Source: Laburnicola sp. R22_1 (lineage: Eukaryota > Ascomycota > Dothideomycetes > Pleosporales > Didymosphaeriaceae). From it: 64,000 nucleotides of DNA. A program made the translations under genes and the position numbers. Under the pieces are notes generated by a model. The model searched no databases, was not told the origin of the DNA, and saw nothing but the letters and a program-made list of their open reading frames with translations. This document shows positions 42,289-52,545 of this stretch, piece after piece. Within the stretch, counting starts at the first letter, position 1. Each line of letters starts with the position of its first letter. Location: positions 2,108,001-2,172,000 of the forward strand of contig JACONQ010000005.1 of assembly GCA_014281115.1 (NCBI GenBank), written 5' to 3'.

Positions 42289-43785
42289 AATTGATATCTG
42301 ATATGGACGAATGAGAACGTCTATCACTATCAAAGCTAGAATCATGGCCCTTGTTCGATATAATTGGAGTTTTGGAGAGCTATTCCATGTGATGCTACAG
42401 CATTAGCGCAGAAGTTGTTCTTTCCTTGTAAGCCTGGGACACCTACAGTCACGTGTATAAAGTAAGCATGAGAAAAGCCTTGATCGGTTGACTTGTTGCA
42501 CGTACGGGCTTGGTAGCACGAGAATGAATCAGCACTTTTGCAAGTGGCTCATGGGTGCAAGAGTGAACTCATGCTTTTATCCAGGGACATTTCGCGAACG
42601 ACTCACGCTGGGACGTCAGAGAGCTTTGGAAGGAACCCTGTCATGCCCAACAGCCATCTATATTGTGTGTGAGCGTTGATGAGTATAGAAAAGTCAAGGT
42701 TAGACTTACTATGATGAACTGGATGGGTTGTTATCCGAATGGTGGTTGTCTGTTGGAGACATGCCAGCGCACACTGCCTTTTAATATTGCTACGGCTCCC
42801 CTCACCGGCAAAGTATAAGATAAAGTCGCATGTGATAGAAGTATAGTTGTGGTATTTAAACTTTGGTTCGGCTCCTTGTGAGTCACTATCGCCCGAAAAA
42901 AAATCGGCCCCTTCTACGGACAAAATTGTGTCGGTTGCAACAATTGTCATGCCCAACATGTGTTCGGGAACCAATGACTAGCTTCCACGGTATTATTGGT
43001 ACAATATTTAGTTAGGCAGCTATTAAGTATAATAATTAGGGCAACAATAGGTTGTGTGCGTCTAACAATACAATACATTAGCGTTATTAGCCTTTGTATA
43101 GCGTGCGCCAGGCGTAACATAAACCACGCCCGCAGAGAACCTAAGTGCCGTCACCTAGAATAGGTTAGTTAAGAGTTTGATTTAGTGGGGTGAGCGTAAT
43201 CCGATACGAGCGGTGCAAGTTCTCCAACGCGCTCTCTAAGTCAGTCACCTAGGTTCTGAATATTGCGTCGGCAAGAGCCCCCCTTCGTCGCTCCGCTGTA
43301 GGAGAAGCGTCGAGGACATCAAGGCACGGCAAGTAATCGAGCAGCAGCCGACCTGCATTCCGAAGCGGCTGAGAGTATACCACGATGGACGTTCAGGCTT
43401 GACCGCTCCGCAGAAAATGATGACTGTCATTCTTGCGAAGGTATCGGCCATGGCTTGTCGGGGCGGCTACTTCACCTGAGATCGGCTGCGGTCCAGGATC
43501 AGGGATTTCTCATCCAGCAGCGGCCGTAGACGAATGCTTCATGATCAGGAACACTGGTAATGCGTAGTGGGCGCCGCCGATGGTGTGGGAGGTGGTGGCT
43601 TTGGTCATGCATCCCTGCGTGTTGAAACTGCTTGTGGATAGTGACTTCATGATCTCCTGCTGCCCGTACAGCAGTCATCGCTTCCTGCGCGATACGCGAA
43701 ATATCTACTGCCCATGGTGGATTTATTTTCCCCATCGTACATTGCCAAACGTCCGCGGGACTCGTTGCTTCACCTTGCGGACAGA
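42289..43785. other. Intergenic, 1.5 kb, with one dispersed repeat copy
   Basis: No gene supported. Holds the third copy of the short repeat near 42866-42915. Open frames at 42603-42974 and 43499-43735 run through it but lack content. Confidence 0.4.
42866..42915 (+). repeat. Dispersed short repeat, copy 3 (partial)
   Basis: Reads 'ttcggctccttgtgagtc', then 'tatcgcccg', an A8 tract and 'cggccc', matching the left half of 40491-40576. Confidence 0.55.
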
Positions 43786-44481
43786 CTATGTTGACACCGC
43801 AGCCGCAGCATCATCGTTCTCTTTATCGATTTTGATCCAGTTTACAGCCAGCGCAAGAACAATGTCCATTCCTGACGCAACAGTAACGACATCCTCTCGA
43901 TGCGTATAACTCCAGGAGCCCCGTTGTCCCATCGTAGCCACTGGTATGCCATCAAGCAAGATGCCCTTCTGGGCACCTAGAACTTCGTTCTGTATTTCTA
44001 TCGCATGCTTGGATAATGAAGCATACTGCATAGTGAGATCTACTTCTAGTATCAGATGCAATACTAAGCACAATGTGAAGCTCCACTCACTATACTGTGT
44101 GCCCGTGAGTCCGCTCTTCAAGGCCAATGTCCAGATTTCATCCCCAGCGGGACTCATGCCTTGGTAAATCGGACTTCTCAGCATAGGAGTCTCCTTGGCT
44201 ATCCGCATTACCACCTGTCCATCCATAGTCGTGAAACTCATTTCTTTTCGACTTTCACGCAAGATCTGGATGAATGACTCGCCAGGTTTGCCGGTAGGTG
44301 TTGGCCGAGTTACAATATAGGAAATCTCTTTCCATTTCCAGGTATCGCGTTTTTTTGTGATGAAAGTTTCAGGCTGCTTGGCGATGAAGCCTGAGATGAG
44401 AGTGAAGCCTGGGAAGGGAACGGCCGTGAGCTGATCGGCCATAGTGTGAGAGGCTTTGAATGTCATAGGATTGGGATACAT
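43786..44481 (-). CDS. LURP-one-related (tubby-like fold) protein
   Basis: 231 aa from the ATG at 44479-44481, or about 216 if a 45-bp GTGAGT...CTAG intron near 44050-44094 is removed; both keep the frame. Family features: ISGFIAKQPETFITKKRDTWKWKEISYIV, QILRESRKEMSFTTMDGQVVMRI, and a C-terminal SYTHREDVVTVASGMDIVLALAVNWIKID, matching the beta-barrel and central hydrophobic helix of LURP-one/DUF567 proteins, which are related in fold to tubby and phospholipid scramblases. Fungal members are uncharacterised; a membrane- or phosphoinositide-associated role is only an analogy. No signal peptide. Confidence 0.7.
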   Translation of the reverse strand: MYPNPMTFKASHTMADQLTAVPFPGFTLISGFIAKQPETFITKKRDTWKWKEISYIVTRPTPTGKPGESFIQILRESRKEMSFTTMDGQVVMRIAKETPMLRSPIYQGMSPAGDEIWTLALKSGLTGTQYSEWSFTLCLVLHLILEVDLTMQYASLSKHAIEIQNEVLGAQKGILLDGIPVATMGQRGSWSYTHREDVVTVASGMDIVLALAVNWIKIDKENDDAAAAVST

Positions 44482-45585
44482 CGGAATATATGTTCGTGCG
44501 GCCGTTTGCCTGCTTCCCGCTCAGCTCCGCCTGACGTCATGGGCACTAGCGGGAAAGCCATTAATGTAGATGACCGATCAGCATTGGAGGGTTTGATCCA
44601 TGTCTTGATGACGATCTCCCTTTGTTTACAAGCATGCTGCCCCCCCCCCCTGCACAGCCATTGGATGGCGGAGGATGGCAAGCAAGCGTGCAACATCAGC
44701 TGGTTACAAACGTAACGTAGAGACCTGTTTACAAGAGGGAGCCCGAAGTGGGCTAGACGCGGTCAGCATGAACAGCGGGGGCGATGCCCACCTCAGTAGG
44801 GATTGCCATGCCGTTTCAATTTCGCGTGGGTATGTCTGGAAGAGAAACATCGCAGACCTTTTGGTATACGGTACAATGCTGTAAGGGAAAGCTGTCGCGT
44901 GGGTATGTAAGTTGTCGAATACCTAAATGCTATACAGCACTAGGACAAAGGCCTGAGTACAATGTGTACCCCAGGATAAGCTAAGGCTAACTATACTTAA
45001 AATCTTATCCTATAGCTAAAGAGCTTGTAATAAGAACTTTATAATAAATAAGGATATTATATAGCTAATCTTTACATTAGAGCGTTGTGTCAGAGACTAG
45101 AAGACTGACAGTTTACAGTCAACGGTGGAGGTGTGACGCATATGCATTGATCACACTTCTCATAGCGAGCGAACAAAGAGGTGGAGACGATATTCAACAT
45201 GTTATACCGTTAGTCAATACGTAGTCTATCCACCATGCAGAACTATTATCCTATTCACGAATCCCACACAGCAAAGTTCAAACATCACCAAGCACGCTCA
45301 TTTATTGATCATGTACAATTTTCATTGAAAAAAGAAATGCTAGTCATATCGACATTCATATCCATAACCATGCACCGCCACTTCACTGCCACAAGGCTCA
45401 AGCCATGCAAAAAGAAAGACACCACAACAAACCACCGCACAAAAATGTCAGGGTATATAGCCGAAAGGTAATAAAAAGAAAATGAAGGACGTGAAGAAGA
45501 ATATATACTCAAAATCAATTCATGCTAACAGTGGCCAACCCATCCAGTGGATAGCCGTGTAGTCAATAAGACGCGAAGATCGCGT
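44482..45585. other. Intergenic, 1.1 kb
   Basis: Holds a C10-11 run at 44641-44651 and a segment near 44838-44865 that matches 36193-36217 in the AT-rich block. The 3' UTR of the AA11 gene is near 45300-45585. No gene recognised. Confidence 0.45.
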
Positions 45586-46782
45586 TTAGAAGGAGGAGCG
45601 GCGGTGGGCGCGGTGCCTGAAGTGGCGCTTCTTGAGGACCTTGCCGTTCTGGCACTGCGTGCCGAGGGCGACGGCTTGCCAGACGACTTGCCCGTTGTTG
45701 CAGAGGCCGAATTGCGAATCGCCGTTGCAGACGACCTGGCCGTCGACGGAGCAGGTGCCATTGCCGCCAGCACCACCGCCGGGAGCGGCAGCGGGAGCGC
45801 TCGGGCTGGCTGGTGCGTTCGCTGGCGCGGTGGCCGAAGCTGAAGGGGCGGTCACGGTGACCAGAGTGCGGACGACCGAAGTGACAGCGTCGGCGGGTTG
45901 CGAAGGCGAGGGAGCCTGCGAGGGAGCGGGCGCGGGATCAGCAGGGGCTGCTGAGGCGGAGGCTACGGGTTTTTGAGGAGCAGCAGGAGTCTCTGCAGCA
46001 CCACCCTCACCGGCACCAGGAGTGTATTGACCGTTGTTGGCTCCAGATCCGGCACCAGGGGCTGGCTCTACGGGTGCGTTGCCAGCGTTGCCTGAGTTGC
46101 CACCAGTGCTGCCACCGCCGGTAGAGGCACCGCCGCAGAGATCGACGAATGGACCGCTACCGACCTTCTCGACGGAGTCTCCGCCATTGGCGAAAGTGTA
46201 GTCAGAGCCCTCAGAGGTCTTGCAGCTCGCGCCGGAACCGACGTTGATGTTTGCGAGAGCCATGTCAGGGAGCGCATCGAACTTGGAGGTATCGTCAGAT
46301 CCGCCAGAAATGGTGATGTAAGCGCAGTTCATGTACATCTCGCGGTTGCCGATGTGGTTGAACCAGGTCCATGCAAAGACTGCCTCGCCGTTAGGCAAGG
46401 AATCCGGGACCTTGAATTGGAAAGTAGAAGGGCCGCTGACGCCAGGGCAGCCACCCTCGATCGAGTGGATGACCTTAAACTTGGAGTCCTTGGTGGGGTT
46501 CTTGTCGGTCGTAACAGCAAGCTGGCAACTACCTCCACCATGGACAGCGGAGCCTGAGAAGGAGAGCTGCTGGTCGGAGCCAACGGCGAACTCGTTCATG
46601 GGCCCCTCACCCGCCGTGCCGCTAGTCATCTTGCACGGGTAGTCGGATCCAGAAGGGTCCAAGGGAGAGTTGTTTGGCGAGCCGAATGGCTTGGGAGTAG
46701 CCATGATCATGTGGGACTGGACAGAGGGAGCCATGGCTAGCATGGCGAAACCCAAAGTCGAAAGTGTCTGCGAGTTGAACAT
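45586..46782 (-). CDS. AA11 lytic polysaccharide monooxygenase with C-terminal X278-like module
   Basis: Intronless, 398 aa. Signal peptide residues 1-23 end at SVQS, exposing His24 (HMIM) as the N-terminal ligand of the copper histidine brace; His81 (SAVHGGGSCQ) is the likely second ligand and Tyr150 (REMYMNCA) the axial residue. The AA11 core runs to about residue 230 (PFVDLCGG). It is followed by a Gly/Ser/Pro/Ala-rich linker of about 110 residues and a Cys-containing C-terminal domain (CSVDGQVVCNGDSQFGLCNNGQVVW) like the X278 module attached to fungal AA11 enzymes and thought to bind chitin. AA11 enzymes oxidatively cleave chitin. It is secreted; possible roles are cell-wall remodelling, fungal prey or insect cuticle. 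Confidence 0.93.
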   Translation of the reverse strand: MFNSQTLSTLGFAMLAMAPSVQSHMIMATPKPFGSPNNSPLDPSGSDYPCKMTSGTAGEGPMNEFAVGSDQQLSFSGSAVHGGGSCQLAVTTDKNPTKDSKFKVIHSIEGGCPGVSGPSTFQFKVPDSLPNGEAVFAWTWFNHIGNREMYMNCAYITISGGSDDTSKFDALPDMALANINVGSGASCKTSEGSDYTFANGGDSVEKVGSGPFVDLCGGASTGGGSTGGNSGNAGNAPVEPAPGAGSGANNGQYTPGAGEGGAAETPAAPQKPVASASAAPADPAPAPSQAPSPSQPADAVTSVVRTLVTVTAPSASATAPANAPASPSAPAAAPGGGAGGNGTCSVDGQVVCNGDSQFGLCNNGQVVWQAVALGTQCQNGKVLKKRHFRHRAHRRSSF

Positions 46783-48255
46783 GGTCGTGGTTGTTTCGTG
46801 GATTCGTGGATTCGTGGGTTGAAAGTCGTGTGAGTCGAGTAGTTCAGCTTTTCCGGAAAGCTTTGTAGTCGCAGTTGAGAGTTATGTCGTGGAAGAAGAG
46901 AATGTCAGGAGCCTTAAGTAGGGCAGGCGATAAGTTTCCAGAACTATTGTAGAAGATATACAATGACTGTGAGTGCTCACAATGAGACAACTGAGACAAT
47001 CGAGACAAAGAATGTACAGGTGAACGAAGGAAGGTGCACCAAGGTGATGTGAAGAACAGTGAGGGTGCACAATGCCATTGTTCTTATACACTGTCAATGA
47101 GCCCAGGGATCTTCACTAGGCGCCAAAGTTAGCAATGTGATCGCCACTACGGGCCCGCCGGGAGGGTCTCCCTTCAAATCAAACGCTGCATTTTGAACGA
47201 ATCAGGCTTTCAGGTATCCTGCCACCCTATTCGAGCACAGTTTTGTGAAGTTTCAAGCGTGGTGGAACGAGTGGCTGAGAAGCGCTGGCCCTGAGTGGCA
47301 TGAAACATGAACAGATCGATCGAAGCGCCGATACCAAACAGGGTGCTCAGCGCCGAAGGTAGATCATGCATCTCAACACCGCCACCGGAGATCTCGTTTC
47401 AGGGCTTTCTTTCACAGCTGGGATCGCACGCGAAGGGCGCTCTTCCGCTTCGCGCAGCTGTTAACCGTGTGAAACGCGCAAACGTAACCTTCCAGATGTG
47501 GCAAACCATACAGCAGAGGTCGAAGTGGACCCTATATGGTCTCCTGAAAGCTGAAAGGCGATTGGAGAAAAGAGCCTCAGGAGTGCGAGCGCCGAGGAGA
47601 ATGGCATATGCAGTATGCAGGAGGGGGATGGTGGTTGCCATCGCAGCGCGCCGGTGCCTGACTACCCGAGCAAGGTACCGCTGGATCCATGAAATCCATC
47701 CTTATGGGGGTTATGCGGCCCCGAAATGCGCAGTTAATGAATGGTGTGCAAAGAAAAGTTAAGTAGGTATTTACGCTTAAATCTTCATTTGCTGTTATTC
47801 AGAAAGTATAGAAGGTGCGTTAAGGTTATCCTAATTAGAAGGCAAGAGCGTTGAGGGCATAATGAGCGTTCTAGGAAGGGCCAAGAACCGTAAGGATGTT
47901 TGTGCGTCACGTGCTGAAGGGTTTTCAACATCACGTGGGCTTCCCACGGCCCCGGGGCTGAAATTCACGCTAGTGCAGAAAATGCATTAGCGGCTTAGTG
48001 GTGTGCACGGTGCCGCGAAGCATTCACAGTTGCGACGACGATGATGATGATGACAGTCTGTCGGCAGCATTCGCAATCGGAAAGACGATAAGCTGTTAAT
48101 CAAGGCCAACCCAGCACCATTCATCGCTTCCATTCTCACCCGCACACGTTTCGCACACGCCGCCCTCGCGTCGCTAGCCGGCCCTCGACGCGTCTGATCG
48201 ACGAGCTCTGTTGAGCTCCCTCGCGGCTTCCGCGTCCCGGCGCGCCACCGCAAGC
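46783..48255. other. Intergenic, 1.5 kb, promoter regions of AA11 and SFH1
   Basis: Divergent upstream regions. A 151-codon frame at 47307-47762 has no recognisable content. A GATGATGATGATGA tract lies near 48040. Two CACGTG E-box-like strings lie at 47909-47914 and 47933-47938. Confidence 0.4.
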
Positions 48256-50154
48256 ATGTTCACATCGACGGGCAAGACGGCGCCGCCGCAGGCTTTCATA
48301 TCGACGTATGCGCCGCGGCTGCGCTCGTACGGGAACTCGCTCATCTCGCCCATCATCCCGCCGTCCAGCACTCTGCCGCCGCCGCGCACGACGAAGCGCG
48401 GGACAGCCGTGATCAGCTATGCCGAAGATGGGTACGACGACGATGACTTCGAGGACAGCGAGAATCCGCGACGCGCAACTGGCCTGCGCAGCTTGCGGAG
48501 AGACGAGTCGGGGCTGGACAAGATGGCGCAGATAGCGGCCCTAGGCAAAGAGATCTCGGCGCCCGTCGCGGTCCAGGGCATATGGCGCGACTGGATGGGG
48601 AGGCCGAAATATACGCGGTGGGTGCTCGCGGGAGATGTTGCCCTCGGGCGGTGACATGGAGAAGACGAAGCTAATGAGCTGCTGCAGAACAGAGAAGCAA
48701 GTGCAAGTGCAGGCTGCCCTTCCAGTAACCCTGATTCCCATTCGGATAGACCTGGACATCCAGCCCTTCCGACCCGATGCGCCGCTGCCGACACCTTCGA
48801 ACGCGCGCGAGTTCGGCATCGATGAAACCCTGCCTGCCTACAAGCAGCCCGAGGTGACGCCCGCATATCGCCTCAAAGATACCTTCCTATGGAATCTACA
48901 CGAGGCCCTAACAACCCCAGATCAGTTCGCGAAGATCTTTGTCGATGAGATGGATCTGCCCGCCGACCGCAAGCCGCATCTTGTTTTCACAATTGCAAAT
49001 CAAATACGGCAGCAGCTGGAGGAATATGCAGGGGTTGCTTTACATCCACTATTCCATTCGACAGCATCGCCTACACTTGACGGCACGACAACAGTTAAAC
49101 CGCCACACGCTATACCCTCACGAGATGGGACGTCAACGCCTGCTGCACCAACCACAAACGGTGCAGCGACTCCGGTGGCTAATGGTGCTGCTCATATAAA
49201 CGGCACTTCAACACCTGCGGCCATTCCCAACAGCATCACTGCGTCCGCCACAGCTCTGCCATCAGAAGAACTGCACAACCCAGACGACACCTATCGATGC
49301 ATTGTTACCCTCAACATCAACCTGTTGAACAGATTATACAGCGATAAATTCGAGTGGTCCTTACTCCACCCGCCTGGTTTCGCCGAGATGTTTGCCAAAG
49401 TCACTTGCGCTGATCTGGGTCTGGCTGGGGAGTGGGTTCCCGCCATGACCCATGCAATTTATGAAGCCGTGCTCCGCCTGAAGAAGGAAGCCTGCGAAAA
49501 TGGCGGCCTGGTTGGAGACGGTGAGATCGACAACGATGCCGTCGACCCTGTAATAGGAGCAGGGTGGAGGTACGATCCGGAGCACCTTTGCGATGAATGG
49601 GAACCCAAGGTGGAAATCCTCTCACCGGAGGAAATTGAGAGGCGTGAGGGTGACCGAGAAAGACAGATTCGACGCCTGAGGAGAGAAACAGCGCGATTTT
49701 CGTCAACAGCCAACATGACAGGCACCCCGCAGAATGACTTCTTTGCAAACCCCGAGCAGGCAGAGAACATGGGTCGTGGCGAGCGCAGCAAAAAGAAGAG
49801 GCGTTTCAGGAGTCTCAGTCCAATCGGCCGTGACACTCCAGAGATCGGCTCTGGCTATGGAGGCGGCTATGGAGGGGTGGGTGGTGGCCTACAAGAAAAG
49901 TATGTGAATGCTCCCAACGCTACAAACGTGCTAACGCGTGCATCAGTGAACGACAAAACTGGCGATGCGCACACTGCCTCGTATGGGGCAGTGCAGTATG
50001 GGCAGTGCGTGATGGACCAAAAGGACCAAGAAGCCTTTGCAACAATTGCGGCTATCTCTACGAGCGGGATAAGAAGCTGCCCCCTTGGTCCGAAAACCTC
50101 TTCTACATGGATGCACCGAAGCACGATGTCAGGATTCCCCAACCACCGAGGTAG
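48256..50154 (+). CDS. SFH1: SNF5/Sfh1 subunit of an RSC/SWI-SNF chromatin remodeller
   Basis: Exons 48256-48621, 48713-49899 and 49947-50154 join in frame to 586 aa. The second intron is clear (GTATGT donor, GTGCTAACG branch, ATCAG acceptor). The first donor is less certain and could lie a few bases upstream at 48618. The SNF5 domain is present in two repeats: VTLIPIRIDLDIQPFRPD followed by LKDTFLWNLHEAL and AKIFVDEMDLP, and YRCIVTLNINLLNRLYSDKFEWSLL followed by AEMFAKVTCADLGL. The last exon, missed if unspliced, encodes a GATA-type finger (CAHC...LCNNCGYLYERDKKLPPW) that fungal Sfh1/Snf5 proteins carry. The middle has a Thr/Ala-rich insert. The protein is a core nuclear subunit needed for nucleosome remodelling. 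Confidence 0.92.
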
Positions 50155-51822
50155 TATCCGCAAACTAGTTGGGGGTCTTCTGACTTTGACCGCTGGTGGG
50201 AACGAATTAAGAGCCAAATGAGGGGCTACTAATTCAATCTGCGTCCGACGTGGCGCGGAGATGGCATTGTACGCTTTTTGTAGCATTTTCAGCGAAGGCG
50301 TTTGGCGGGATACTGTTGCTTTCGAGGATAATCAGGATAGGGAAAGAATGAAAGGGACCTGCGCACTTGGCCATCTGCTCATGGAGAGCACGCAGATTGC
50401 GTTGACAGTTAGTTAATTCCAATGCCGAGAAGTAGAACAGTCTTTCAGCTCGCTAAAACAAATCTTCAATAATGATCGCGATCATGCCAACGCCCACGTA
50501 TGACACCCCCAACCCACAGATTTGCACCCATGTCACACCACCTCTCCTTCTTCCCGCCTCTGTCTCAAGAACAATATCAGCAGCCTACACGCAACGGCCC
50601 CATCGCTCTGCCTAATCGCGATCACACCAACCGCAGTACCTACTCTAGGGGCCGGGCTATGCGTTTTTTCGGCGCTAAAGCTGCACTGCCGGCGGTTGCT
50701 ATTGTTCTTTGTCCGATCGCGTGCTTGGCGGATCTATTCAGGTGCCAATTGATGCCATTGTGCGATGCGTGCTATTGTGCGACGGTTTGCGCGCTGCTAA
50801 GCGAGGACACGAGATGTGATGTGAGGTCTGCTCCAGCTGTGGGAGTGAGGTGTTTTGTTTGCTAGGGCGGGAAGTAGTCAGAGAGGAATATGTGTCGGCG
50901 CATAGATGACGGATTTGCGTGGTCTGATGGAGATTATTGCGCTGCGGTGCACTGCGTCGGAAATATCAAAATGCAAGAGGGTTGGTAGGCGGTAGAGTTA
51001 GGCGGCACGCAGACTGCGCTGCCTGGCGCGGTTTAGCGCGGTTTATTGCAATTGTTGGGGTGTCACAATAGGAAGTGTGGCGTGGAGCAGGGAAGAGGAT
51101 GGTTACGCATGAGTCTTGCTATTGTGTGCGGGTTTTGGAAAACTTGTCAATAGGATGCGTGTCGGGGGGAGTATATATTCAACGAGTGCGAACTTCTTGC
51201 ATTTCACAACTATCTGCTAGACTACGATTCTGCGGTACGGGACTTTAGTTTGGCACTTGGATGGAAAGGTATTGAAAGGTGTGTATGGGGTTCTTTTTGT
51301 TTCGCTGTGCACTTGCTTTTCGGCGCGTCGTTCTTTTTGGTTTTCGTTATTGGGACTCTGAAGGGGCAAGTGTTTGTACGGAGTTGTTCGTGGAGAGTTC
51401 TGTATCGAGCAGCGAATCATCTTCATCTATCCAACATTTGTAAGTACTCAGCACCATCCTAACGAGCACCCCTCAGCACGACAACACGACATCTCGACCT
51501 ACCGAACATACTGCCGACCAGATCACGCTCGTGCCCTTTCGTCGGCTGCGCCCGACATTCCCATCGGCACGCTCCAGGTTCCAAACCGTACCTCGCGCCA
51601 CAACCCAAGTTCCTCACCCCAGCATCACGCCATAAACTTGCGCCTGCCAGCGCGAAACCGGGAATCAAGAGCCAGAATCACCACAACATCGGACGACCAC
51701 ATAGATGGACCCTTTCAGCCACCTTGCCCGACAACGCAAAAGTGCAGAGTGATCTACCGGTTCCGCAACCACAAGGGCTAGCGTCTGACTCGGCGGCTGT
51801 ATATAATTACACAGGCCCTGAC
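50155..51822. other. Intergenic, 1.7 kb, mostly unassigned
   Basis: Includes the small Cys-rich frame at 50659 and the unassigned 5' side of the poly-Q gene. Long pyrimidine-rich stretches precede 51720. No repeat recognised. Confidence 0.4.
50659..50865 (+). CDS. Possible small cysteine-rich secreted protein, 68 aa
   Basis: From the ATG at 50659 the frame gives a hydrophobic N-terminus (ALPAVAIVLCPIACLA) and ten Cys in 68 residues, with C..C.C and C-terminal CFVC arrangements. The hydrophobic segment contains two of the Cys, which is unusual for a signal peptide. There is no intron and no homologue in the window. It could be a real small protein or a chance frame; I rate it low. Confidence 0.3.
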   Translation: MRFFGAKAALPAVAIVLCPIACLADLFRCQLMPLCDACYCATVCALLSEDTRCDVRSAPAVGVRCFVC

Positions 51823-52545
51823 ATGCCGCCTCCGCCTGCATATCATACAGTCGTAGATCCTGCAGATCCTATTCCGAACATGTACAATCCCTATGATCCA
51901 GATGAGGAGGAGAAAGAGGAGGATGTGCCAGAGCTCAACATCAATGCGACGACGCAGATCAGGGGCCATGGCAATATCATCAGCATCGCGCAGATGGACA
52001 GCATGAAGATAGCGAATCTGCTCGCGATACTGGTGCATGGAGGCCTACCACCACCGGCAACGGCTCAACCGCAAGCTCAAAGTCAAACCCAAGCGCAAAC
52101 CCCACCCGCAGAGCCACAACTAAGTCAGGAGAGGAGAGGTGCGCGCCTCTTGCCTAAAATCAATATCAACATCAATTGCGGCGCTACTGTCATTGGAGAC
52201 CGAAATATCGTGGGTCCTGGCCTGGGGGATGTCGCACGGCACATGCAACAGCAGCGGCAACAACAGCAACAACAACAGCAACAGCAACAACAACAACAAC
52301 AACAACAACAACAAAAGCAACAGTATCAGCAAAACCAGCAGTGCCAGCAGAGCCAACAAACACCCATCGATCCAAGAACCAGCCAAGCCCAGCACACAGG
52401 ATTTGGACACCCGGTTACGGTTCAGGCTCCACTCGCGACACCACCGATGAGTCGCAGTGCGAGTTTCGGGAGTGAGCACTCTGGTGGCGTGAAGAGAAAG
52501 ATCGAGGAGGATGCAGCGGAGAGCTCGGCGAAAAGAAGCTGCTGA
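51823..52545 (+). CDS. Poly-glutamine protein with paired GxGN/GDRN motifs
   Basis: The frame is open from about 51724, but the first ATG is at 51823 (MPPPPAYHTVVDPAD), giving 240 aa; an upstream exon is possible. After a Pro/Asp/Glu-rich start come LNINATTQIRGHGNIISIAQMD and, after a Gln/Pro-rich linker, ININCGATVIGDRNIVGPGL; the two look like related short beta-strand turns. A poly-Q tract of mixed CAA/CAG follows, then a Ser-rich end with KRKIEEDAAESSAKR, a likely nuclear-localisation signal. I recall similar uncharacterised fungal proteins. Nuclear role inferred only from the basic motif; no function assigned. Confidence 0.55.
   Translation: MPPPPAYHTVVDPADPIPNMYNPYDPDEEEKEEDVPELNINATTQIRGHGNIISIAQMDSMKIANLLAILVHGGLPPPATAQPQAQSQTQAQTPPAEPQLSQERRGARLLPKINININCGATVIGDRNIVGPGLGDVARHMQQQRQQQQQQQQQQQQQQQQQQQKQQYQQNQQCQQSQQTPIDPRTSQAQHTGFGHPVTVQAPLATPPMSRSASFGSEHSGGVKRKIEEDAAESSAKRSC
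52244..52350 (+). repeat. CAA/CAG trinucleotide tract (poly-Q coding)
   Basis: Long run of CAA and CAG codons, interrupted by CGG, AAG, TAT and AAC codons. Likely length-polymorphic between isolates. Confidence 0.9.

Noticed and set aside
47307..47762. 151-codon open frame
   Set aside because: No domain, signal peptide or intron support; it lies in the AA11/SFH1 promoter interval.
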